Notes under the pieces: model-generated | The model's database searches: none | Seen by the model: the letters and a program-made list of their open reading frames with translations, nothing else | What the model was told of the DNA's origin: nothing | Shown here: in pieces, positions 51,618 through 61,742 of the stretch | Layout of the letters: the number at the start of each line of letters is the position of its first letter | Numbering within the stretch: position 1 is the first letter of the stretch | Source: Lateolabrax maculatus | Lineage: Eukaryota; Chordata; Actinopteri; Acropomatiformes; Lateolabracidae | Direction: 5' to 3' | Assembly: GCA_031216445.1 (NCBI GenBank) | Contig: CM062213.1 | Span: 8,772,501 to 8,836,500 of the forward strand | Length of the DNA stretch: 64,000 nucleotides | Made by a program: the position numbers and the translations under genes

Positions 51618-52918
51618 TATCAAGATGTGAGAGCAATCTGGAGGGAGTTTACATTCTCCAATTAAAACTTGGTCCGTATTTTATAAACGGATTCCAGTGA
51701 ATCAATATGTTTGAATTTGACTACTTTAAGGACAACAGAACAATAGATAAATAAAAGTTTCTGCATTTTCTGTTTTAAAACATGTTGATAGAGTATAATT
51801 TACTGAAATTATAACTACAAAAAAAAAAAAAAAAAAAATCCTGGCTATGGCTGTACAGCCTAGTTGGAATGTAAATGTTTAATAAGTGGAGATTTACGCA
51901 CCCTCAACTACTTGTTTACACCTGGTAACCAGTGTAACTGGACTGGGTTGCACCAGGTATTCGTAAATCCTCGCCTGTTTGAAACTAGTGATATGTTACT
52001 AAATCAGGTTGCAGCTTTAGTGCTCAAAGCTTGCTGATATATGACCTGTTAAGATTGAAGAGTAAAATAGATAAGCTAATGGATAGCCGATACATGGGAA
52101 CTATAACTCAAAAAAACAAAATGATACCTCAAATTACAAAATGTTTACATTACAAAACATTACATCGTCAGGTTAGGGTCATTTAATATGTCTTATTCTG
52201 AACTGCATCCTACTAACTTTTAAACACATATTTCTACATGATTGCACAAGTCATACTTACAGTTTCAAAAGATCAGAAGGTTAATAGGCTATATTGTCCA
52301 ACTTACTGAAGTCTTTAATAGCTAAGACATTCCTTAAAACCTTCCATTACTGATTCGGGAATAGCAGAAACAAGCTGTGATCACATCATTGACGTACTAT
52401 CACTTTTTGGTGCAGAACATATGGAGCAACATTAGCATGAATTTAGAGTTGTGTTTCTGGCCACCTGATGACTGTAAGTTCAATATTAACTCTCCTTTAA
52501 GATCTGTTTTTAGTCTCTACCAACTCCGGGGGGAAATATCTGGCTCTTTAGCTGCTAAATGCTCCACTATGTACAGCAGCTAGTCACTAACTGTGTCTGT
52601 CTGCTGTGTGGTGCTACGCAGGTTGTGTACAGTGAGTTTATCAGAGCTTTTTTGCTTATAATATAAGAAATAAAATGCAAACATGCAAATGCAAGCTTCA
52701 GTCAGGTGATAATTATCTTGGTTAATCGCTGTGCGCAACCACTTTCACATACAAGTAGTGATGTGATCCATTATTAAACACTAAGAAGGACTTCACACAC
52801 ATTTAGGCATTTATGAATAGCTGGTGCATCTCAATCCAGGTAAGGAGCAGGCTGAGTTAAACAGATGCACTAGACTCAGTAAGAAATAGACAACAAATCC
52901 CATAAGCTAAATAAATGA

Positions 52919-52924
52919 TTTATT
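52919..52924 (-). other. Candidate poly(A) signal for gdf11
   Basis: AATAAA on the minus strand after a long T-rich stretch. It would give gdf11 a 3' UTR of about 3.1 kb. Confidence 0.35.
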
Positions 52925-55900
52925 GTACAAAAGAAAAATGACAGTAAATAAACAACAAAAAGCAAAAAAAAACAATTGAACAGTTATTCATATGCACAAC
53001 CATTAAACTACAAAGTTGGGGTGATTTTTTTTTTTAAACTACACAAAGAACGGAGGAATGAAGGGGGAAAGTGAGAAAAACATGAGAAGCGGTGAACCTG
53101 TCCAAAACATCATAAATGTCAACATTTGGGTAGGTATTTACATAGAGATTTCTTACTCTCATATATTTATATGAAAACACTCTCACACATACCAGTATAC
53201 AAACACTAAAATTCAAAATGCAACTTCTCAACAAGCCATAGATGTGGGCACAGCTAATTATTTCTTTTGACCACACATTACCAGAGCCGCTACCATCAGT
53301 CACTCTGTCAATAACTCAATCTGAACCTGAGAGCAAGGGGACCCTGTGGTTTTCATCTACATTTTGGGGGGGTGGGGGGTGGGGGGGTTAGGGGTGGGGG
53401 GTGGGGTTTCTTATGGGTTAAATGTTTGCACAGATTAATGGATGACAAATTTAAAAAAGCAAGGTTTTTAGAAGGCTAAAGTGAGGTAGACAGACTTTGA
53501 AATGCATTGTAATTAATATTAATAAATAGACAATTGACCAGTTGAATTTCTTCCAACCACTGCCCCTAAATCAGCTTTTTCCTCCCTTTGAAATGTTCTA
53601 GCATATTCCTGCGATCACAAAAGTTACAGCACACAACATGTCATCCTCTACTTTGGCTAACAATCCCTGGATACTCCTCCCATTCTTACATGGGTGCTTT
53701 CACTTAAAATACACACAAAGGCAAAAACATGTCTATGCAAGACAGTCGACACATTGTTTAATTTAAAAGGACGTAGTCTCTCTAACATGGTAACAGATTA
53801 AAGTTGGTGGTCGGGCCATTTCCAGTTAAAGCATTCTATGTTCATTGATCCAGACACTTGTTATACACATGACTTATCACCCAAAGTGGGCAAGGAGGCC
53901 TTTCAGGCCGCTGGTACAGTACGTCCAGGTTCCAGATTGGATAGAAGTGTGTGAGTGTATGGACAGGCCCCCGCTTCAGACAAAAGTCAGGAAAGCGTGA
54001 TGGTATCGAAAAGAAGTGATAACCTCTCTAGTTTATGGTTTATCACCAGAAGCTTGAATAGTTTTTTTTTTTTTTTAATCCTATACTGTACAAGCTCTCT
54101 TGTGCTTGGTAAAACACAAACAACACTTTACCTCCTCACGCCATGAACGTCCCATAGTGCAAAATTTATTGTTGGTAAGGTAGAGTGCCCCAAAAAAGGT
54201 TTTTGTACCCCTTTTTTTTTTAATATATACATATATCATTTATATATAATGTCAGAAGGCTCTTCCTTTATCCAACAGCATAGTGCTTTCGTTTACAACA
54301 AAAGGATATCTTTGCTTTGACATCCAGGAGACAAAGACAGACTTCAAGCGTACTAATCTACTCTGTGTTCAAGCACTAACAATATTTTCTCCATTATGAT
54401 AATGACGATACAGTTGAGGTGGAGGTGGATGGGGGCATTTCAAAACGCAATCAAATGTGTTCTCTAAACTAAAGTCAGTGGTTGAGTTACATTCTCTTGA
54501 TTTTTTTTTTGCACGTTACGTGGTTTGTTGTGATTTATAAAAGCTATTATTTCTGAGTACAGTACTGCAGTTAAAGGATTTTGCATTTTTATTTTCATCT
54601 TTTCTGAAACTAGTACTGAGAAAAGGTGAATGAACTGGATATGAGTAGTGAAGCTACTTTCTTAAAGTATTTTTTTAACACAGACGTGAACACTGCTGTA
54701 AGTATGAGTGTGTAAACTTCTATTGATAATACTGTAATCATGATTTGTGCTATTTTCAGCTCAATAATTCCTTCAGGTTACAGCAGGGTGAACATTTGAG
54801 CATAGTGACACCCTTGAGCCTTTTATTTAATGGATATGGATTTTGCTTTCTGTTTGTTATTACATGCTCCGTCCCATGCCTCTTCAAGTTATGAATCAGT
54901 GCATTTACTTCTGTTTTAAACATTTAATGCAAAAGATGAAGGTGTTAAAGTGTATTTTCCTTTGTTACATAGAAGAAAGGAAATCTGTCGGGTTCTCGTC
55001 ATCCTGCAGGACCCTGCACCTCCTCCGAATGACTTCAGAGAGCATTTACATTACAGTACTGTTTTAGACTTTAGTGTGGAAGTGAAACCTAAATCTGTAT
55101 TATCTACTTTTGCAGAATGTCAGAAATATCTACAGTGGTTTTATTTATCCGCTTTGAAAGATAGAATTAAAATAGTATAACCTCTTCTGTCTGTTTTCCT
55201 TTTTGAGATTTACAAGACTACAAATAAAAAAAGATCAAAGCAACTGTGAAAGGTTTTGTAGATACTCGAGAATGTCACACTGGGGTGTTATACATTAATA
55301 GAGGGTATAGGTTTGGTTTTGGATCTCTTCAACACTTTACATCTCTAAACATCTGTAAACAAGATTTTGGATTTATACTAAGAGTATTTCTAACGGTAAA
55401 CCCTCCTCACATTAGCATGGATTTTGTTCTTTTTGTTAAAGTGATGGATTGCAAAATAATTCTGATAATGCCCCCTTGCAAACATTTTTTGTAGATCAAA
55501 TCTCACCCGTAAGTAAGTGTATCTGTGAAATTAAGTATTTTCAAACTCGCCTTAGGACTGAAATTGCTTTAAAAATATAGTAAATGCTTATGTCTCCTGT
55601 CATCTCATTCCACTAACCTGGACATTTCACAAAGATGCCATTTAAAAAACAAAATCTTTAAAAACCCACAAAACTAACACGTACTCTATAACATAGTTTT
55701 GTCTCATTTACCGTTTTCTGAAGCTGCTCCACGATGACAACCTCTTTAAATCATTCATAATGTACTGTATTTCCATCACTCAGTCCTTTTTTTGATTCCT
55801 GTCTCATTTATAACTTTCCTTTTACAGTTAGAATCAATTTAATTACTGGAAAAATGGAAACCCAGTGGGATGATTTTGTGGCTGAGCAAAAGTGAAATCT

Positions 55901-56002
55901 GGTGCCGAGGAGTGGGTTCTGGTGCCAGGGGAGAGCTCCGTAAGGGTTTTGGGTGGTTTGATGCGATGGTGGCTGTACACAAGAGTGTGTCTCCCCTGCA
56001 GC
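52925..56002 (-). other. Probable gdf11 3' UTR
   Basis: No coding frame of note. Placed here because it follows the stop codon directly and lacks dispersed repeats, unlike nearby introns. The true end is not proven. Confidence 0.4.
53366..53406 (+). repeat. G-run tract (G-quadruplex-capable)
   Basis: Six runs of four or more G separated by 1-3 bases, on the plus strand; C-rich in the gdf11 transcript. Confidence 0.9.
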
Positions 56003-56383
56003 CTAAGAGCAGCCACATCTATCCACCACCATCCCTGGGATTTTGCCGTGAATGATCTGCTGCTTGTCATTGAAGTAGAGCATGTTAATGGGGGACATCT
56101 TGGTTGGGGTACAGCAGGGCCCTGCGGAGCCTCGGGGGTTGGCGTGCTGCACCAGGTGGGTGTGCGGGTATTTCTGCATGAACATGTACTCGCACTGGCC
56201 AGAGCAATAGTTGGCTTTGTAGCGCTTGGGGGCAATGATCCAGTCCCAGCCGAACGCCTCGAAATCCACAGTCAGAGGGTAGCGACAGCAGCGAGACTCG
56301 GTGGAGTGCTCGTCGCAGTCCAGGCCGAGGTTTCTCCGAGAACGTTTGGTCGTCTCAAGAACCTTCACTTCCAGGAACGGCTG
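56003..56383 (-). CDS. gdf11: gdf11 exon 3 (end of prodomain, mature ligand, stop)
   Basis: 381 nt. QPFLEVKVLETTKRSRR precedes the mature chain; TGF-beta cystine-knot cysteines CC, C, C, CC, C, C all present, ending DRCGCS then stop. Confidence 0.98.
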   Translation of the reverse strand, partial: QPFLEVKVLETTKRSRRNLGLDCDEHSTESRCCRYPLTVDFEAFGWDWIIAPKRYKANYCSGQCEYMFMQKYPHTHLVQHANPRGSAGPCCTPTKMSPINMLYFNDKQQIIHGKIPGMVVDRCGCS

Positions 56384-59300
56384 CTGGAATCAGGGGGAGG
56401 AGGGGCAGGACAAAGAGAAAGAGGTGGTTATAAGAGAACAACATGGCTGACATATCTGTCAAGAAAAATAGTTATTTGACAATCTTGTCCACCAAAATGA
56501 ATTTAAACATATACAGTATATGACCTCACCACAATGTCTTCATCAACATTTGGGCAAATACACTTATTTGCTTTTTTGCCGAGAGTTAAACGAAAAGGCT
56601 GATACCAACAGAGCTAAAATCCCGGGGTTATTAGCTTAGCTTAGCATAGAGACTTCAATCAGGAGGAAACAGCGAGCATGCATCTTTCCAAAAGTTTAAA
56701 AATAAGCCCACCAACACCTTTAAAACTCACTAATGTAAAATGATGAGTTGGGGTTTGAGAGGGAGTTATGTACTGTAACTATTTCTTGATGAACAACAAT
56801 TTAACCCAGCCCTCCTGTGCAGTGTTTTTACAGTTATTTTTGTGTATGGATTAAACAAACAAGATACAATGTGTTAATCAGTGGGCTTTAGAGGTGCTAG
56901 TAGGCGTATTTTCGAACACAGCCATGCCAGCTGTTTCCAGTCTTTATGCTTATGCTAAATGAATCTCCTCCCTGCTTTAGCTCCATACTTAAAGCACAGA
57001 CACAACAGTTGAATGAGAGTTGTATCAATCTTCTCATGCAACTCTCGGTAAGCAAGATAAAAGCTACATGTATCTTTCCCAGTGTGTATATATTGAAAAA
57101 ATATTTAATCGTGTCACATTTATATGTTTAATTTTGGCAAAAACACAATAGACAGAATACCCTTTTCCCCAGAAGACATATTGACATATTGTAACATATA
57201 CATTTTGCATTATGAAGGCCTGAGGACAGAAATCAATAATATGAATACAAGTGATCCAAAGGGATTCTTTGGTTTCTTCACGTGGTAACATAAAAAAAAA
57301 AGCAGTAGTGTAACTATACTGGCTGCATCCCAGTTAGTTTAGTTAGTAAGCCAACCCATGCGTCAGCTAACCTGCAGACTGGACTTTTTCTAATAGTAGC
57401 TCAATAAAAAAAAGTGCAGATAAAAACTGCTTGTACAAAGGCAATGAAAGTATTCAGTAAATAGTATTCTGATGCTGTAATTTCAGCATTACAAAAGATA
57501 ACATTACAAAAGAGAAACTTTATTAAATAAAAATGTATGTAGATCTGAATAAATATGATTATATGTGGTATACAAAGATTACATTTTCGGCCATGGTGTG
57601 TGTTTTGACACAGTTTACTATGCTTTGTCTCATTTGGAGCCATACTAATATCCTGACTGATCCTGACATGATATTTTTGATGCTAGGTTTAATATTTTTG
57701 ATAAAGAAAGACACCAGCTTCTAGAAATACTTTTTCAAAGCTAAAGAACAAAAAAAACAAAAACAATTTATCTTAAGACTGAGCTTCTTAAAGCAGCTCT
57801 ATCACTTGTTCTCGCTGCTAATAAAGTAAATCACACCAACTTGAACTATAGGAGCTAGCAGGAGGATATCCTAAAAGATGAAAACTAAGTGTTAATGTCA
57901 ACAGTGATTTTTGTTCAATAAACAATATAAAGAACCCCTAAATGTTCCCTAATCAACACATCAAGTAGCCATAACTTGTAGGAATAATTCCTGGCCAGCT
58001 TCACCAGGAAGTCTGATGTAGTACAAGTAAAAAATGAGTGATTTCTGCAACACTAAAGCACAAACTAATGATCCACCATAAACCATTACAGCAGCAGCCC
58101 AATAAGCCCTTTTCACTCATAAAATATTGACAGGGAAAGCACAGTAAATAATAAAATGAATGATGGCTGCATTCCAGTTAGCTGCTTCAGTTTCAGGGTC
58201 CCTGTATTGTGCATGCTGGCTCACTGTCACACTGTCGTAGCTCACTGGGACACTTGAATGCAACAGAGCTATCGTTAATGTTATTAGTAAGATCTGTGCT
58301 TTTCGGACTACAACACGTTAAAATGTCTGCTGTTAAAAGGCTTATTCAAAATCAACTAGTGTGATAGTTTTCAGTCCTGGTACATCAGCACCAAATCCTG
58401 ATGCTTTTCTATCGCACCAGCTAGTTAACTGAATTCACCTGACACACTGGGTGTTAATCAGCAGGAAAAGAAAAGGTGTGATTGATAAAATTAAGAACAA
58501 CTACATTTCATTTAGGTGAGCCAGGTCCAGGGTCCCTGGTATCGTGCTCACTGACATGACTCACTGGGATACATAATGGAACTGGGCCATCATTAACAAC
58601 GTTTGTTTGTTTTTGTTTGTTTTCCTGCTATGACGAGTCAAAATGTCTGCCACAAACATTTGCTCACTAATGTAAATGTAAATAGATAAAGTATACATGG
58701 AGATCAGCCATTCTTATAGTGATTTCCACTGAAGAGAATTCAAGGATTTCTGTAAGTTTGTACATCTGGGTTTATATAGTAAGCGTCTTAGCCCCTAGGC
58801 CTCCATGCCCCAGGCTTTTCAATTTTCAATTTCCTCAAACAGGTGTTGTTTTTTCCACTGGGATGAATTTAAATAGCATATACCCAAAAGGGGCCAAAGT
58901 GACAAAGAAAAAGATTTAAAACCGCTTAAAATTAAAAACCTACTCAACTGGTATTTCGCTAAAACATATGAATTAGTTTGTAATTTTTAAAGTAGGAACC
59001 CAACGGGCCGCCGATTCAAAGAGCATTGATAGAAACTATCCTTTTCTAACGTCGATGGCTGACTCTGTATGCTTGGTTTGATCCCTGACCCTGGAGGTCA
59101 TCTGCAGGCTACCATAACCTTGACCTTTGGGCAAAGCAAGCGGATCAAATATTTTACTCCATCATGTTTGTTTTACAAAGCCTTTCTCTCCCCACAGTGA
59201 TTCCAGCTGGGCTCGAGCACAGTTTTTTGTGACGCATTCAAAAGAGGAAATAAGCTGAAAGGCCGTTGGGGTGAGACCATGTCAGCTTGGCCTTTAGGGC

Positions 59301-61742
59301 TTTTGTTGTAGAAAAAAGACCCAGAGGATCAGGGAGAAGCAGAGTTTGACTCTTTCTTTGCTTGTTGTGTTTTGTTTTATTTTGGTACACTTGCCTGTGT
59401 TTTTGATCTTTTCCTTTTTTTTGTTCAAGAATAATATTGCACACTGCTGTGTGCTCAGAGGGCAGCGATTTATTGGCCAAGACACCAGAGCTGACCTCTG
59501 ATATGTGTTGTGAAGATCTGACCCAAATGACCACTTGGTAAATATTTGGTGTTGCTTAACTGGGATGAGTGGCCTACATAATTCAACATAGTTGTTGTAT
59601 GTAACTGTCAGTCGCAGTAACTGTGGGATTTCAAACCATGTTAATGGTTCACAGGTTGTTATGCTTTAAGACCGAAGTTTTGAACTCATCCGTGCAAACC
59701 CTTCCATTACATCAGACATAAAGCCAGTACATTTTCAAAATCCTGTTCTCAGAGTTTTAGGGCCCAGGAGCATCCTTTCAACATGAGGCTAAACGTTCCA
59801 CGGCCTGAGGTGAAAATCTTTAAAGGAATGCCCAAACTGTTCAGAGGAACAATGGGTCAGGATCCATTCATATTTTTCAAAAGTACAATCTTTTCTACTT
59901 TTTACTTTAATATATTGTCTCTGAGGAATAATTTCAGTTATCACCATCTCGTGGAAAGAAAAAATGAAAAATAGAGTGTGTGCTTCAAAAACACACATTA
60001 AATTTAGAGGCAAATATGAAGAATATGACTGGTGCACATTATCTGCATCATACATATGATGCAGATAATGTGCATGTACAGTATTAGTTAGCAGCAGACT
60101 TGAAGATGGGATGTGGTGATGACTAAATGGTAAAGGCTGATCCAAACAAAGCAGCTGTGTTTTCTCTGGATTGTACTAAATATAGAGTGTATGACATGAC
60201 TGACATGTTCAAATAGAGTGCTGTGATGACAGTATTTATGGTCGACAATACTTGCGATGCTTCAACATGTGACTGGTTTTTAAAAAAAGACATCTATAAC
60301 CAGAAGTAATGACAGTGGCGAGAGGGAGGTATTTGAGTCCAGCCTTCAACAGATCACTTTCCCACTGCTGTTTCAAATCACCCCATCTGAATGGAGATTT
60401 ACCACCAGTTTATTTAACCAACACAACAAATGCGTTTGTGTCAAATGAAAGCTTTTCTCTATACAGTGTGATTTTGCGATTAAGTCTGTTTGTTCAAAAC
60501 ATGGCTTTTGATGTCAGTATGGTGCACGCTGAATTAACTGTCACCACTACTAATGTCAACACTCCATCGTGCTATATTTTAGTATTTATAATGCAGATTG
60601 ATGCTATATATTAAAACACTATCCTGTTTGTGGGGCTCAAATCTCATCCACTGAGAATTTGTTTCACATGAAGCAAATCATTGGTCAGTTTCCCTTCCTT
60701 CTATGCAGCCACTAGTCTTCATTCATTTCACTGCAATATGAGAAACAACTTGCAGATGCTTAAAATGTGCCTAAGAGTCTCTAGCAGAGACTTTAGAATC
60801 AATCTGAGGTTCACTGTGATGCTTTGTTTGACATAAACAAGTCTGAAGTCTCTGCAAGCTGATTTTAATAATTTAAATCAATAGTGGCTGCCATGAGTTA
60901 GGAAACAGTATTTAGAAATCTATAACACAGCAGCATGCTTTAAAAATGGTGGGGATATTGTATGACAACACCAAATCTGACATCTTACTTGAAAAGAGAT
61001 AAAGTTTGATACATCATTAGTTGTCTGCATTGCGTCCTCACTAGAAAGCGACTGCTAGTGTTTTGTGTAATTATTTAACTTTTTCAATTGTTTGTTGATT
61101 AGGAGTTAACAGAAGAACAGAAAAAGATGAGGAGAGACAGAAAGAGAGATAACATGCAGGATGACATAGATGCCATCCTTTTTTTCCCCCATGACTATTT
61201 TCTGAAGTCAATTTTAGTTCAGTCCACAATTCTCTTTGAATCTCTTTGAATCAAGTTTTTTTTCCGCTAACATGGTTTTGGCTGCCCTCCTTCAAATGAA
61301 ATAGGAAATCTGAGATATAATGGATGTGATTCCCCCTCTGCCCCAGGGACAGGTCTGAGGGTCCTTACCAGCCCCTCCTCCCCGGGTCGCAGCGAGGTAA
61401 CTGCCAGGTCATTGCCGCTCTCATCAAAGGCGTTGATGTCGATTCCCCAGTTGGTGTGGGGCTGTTTGAACCAGTTCTGCAACACGTGCTTAAAGTCAAT
61501 ACTTTGCCAGTGGCCGACCCTGGAGTTGAGCTCTATCTTCAGGGAGCGGATGCGGATGTGGCGGCTGCCCTGCTCCGTGACGGGCTTCAGTCGGAGGATC
61601 TGCAGGTAGACAGTGGAGGTCTGCTGCAGCGGCCGCAGGTACACCCACAGCTGAGCCTTCAGCACCTTGGTGAACATCAGTTTGGGGCTGAACTTGAAGA
61701 AGCAGCAGCTCGGCTTCCCATTCACCTGCACCAGGGGCTCCG
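56003..61742 (-). CDS. gdf11: Growth differentiation factor 11, exons 2 and 3 (5' partial)
   Basis: TGF-beta-family secreted ligand that signals through activin type II receptors and ALK4/5 to SMAD2/3; it sets trunk-tail HOX timing and limits neurogenesis. Exons in transcript order: 61369-61742 and 56003-56383; exon 1 (signal peptide, start of prodomain) is beyond 64000. Exon 2 enters with two bases of a split codon; the junction is GGGCTG|gtaagg to ttccag|CAGCCG, phase 0. Visible: prodomain core (KLMFTKVLKAQLWVYLRP, RHIRIRSLKIEL, GHWQSIDFKHVLQNWF), furin site RSRR, and a 109-residue mature chain with nine cysteines. NLGLDC, CSGQCEYMFMQKYPHTHLVQ and NDKQQII separate it from its paralogue myostatin. 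His replaces the usual Tyr at mature residue 95. Confidence 0.96.
56547..57087. repeat. Palindromic MITE of a common percomorph family
   Basis: Contains ttagcttagcttagcata, 'caggaggaaacagc', 'gccatgccagctgtttcc' and 'cagtctttatgct'; the ends are inverted repeats (gccgagagtt near 56580, aactctcggt near 57041). No ORF. Lies in gdf11 intron 2. Confidence 0.85.
58190..58340 (+). repeat. Diverged direct repeat, unit 1
   Basis: Shares 'cagggtccctg', 'ctcactgggaca', 'catcattaac'-like wording and 'aaaatgtctgc' with 58525-58660. In gdf11 intron 2. Confidence 0.65.
58525..58660 (+). repeat. Diverged direct repeat, unit 2
   Basis: Second copy of the element at 58190, same order of blocks, same orientation; probably two insertions of one family. 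Confidence 0.65.
60033..60074. repeat. Perfect hairpin, 19-bp arms, 4-base loop
   Basis: tgcacattatctgcatcat and its exact reverse complement flank acat. In gdf11 intron 2. Confidence 0.97.
61369..61742 (-). CDS. gdf11: gdf11 exon 2 (prodomain)
   Basis: 374 nt: 2 + 124 codons. Acceptor gttttccacag|CG. Lacks the Gly-rich insertion present in the human prodomain before RHIRIRSLKIEL. Confidence 0.96.

Larger units (their letters stand above)
37566..52899. other. Gene desert, gpr25 to gdf11
   Basis: No coding exon was found on either strand; the open frames have no recognisable family or splice partners. Patches of higher complexity and lower AT content (about 39050-39400, 43670-44010, 44320-44960, 46460-46650, 47375-47660, 50740-50930, 51375-51580) look like conserved non-coding elements, but conservation cannot be tested here. 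Confidence 0.5.

Noticed and set aside
55892..56479. 195-codon plus-strand open frame
   Set aside because: Exactly antisense to gdf11 exon 3; its openness follows from the GC-rich conserved exon.
56003..61742. Myostatin instead of gdf11
   Set aside because: CSGQCEYMFMQKYPHTHLVQ, NDKQQII and the prodomain wording fit GDF11, not myostatin.
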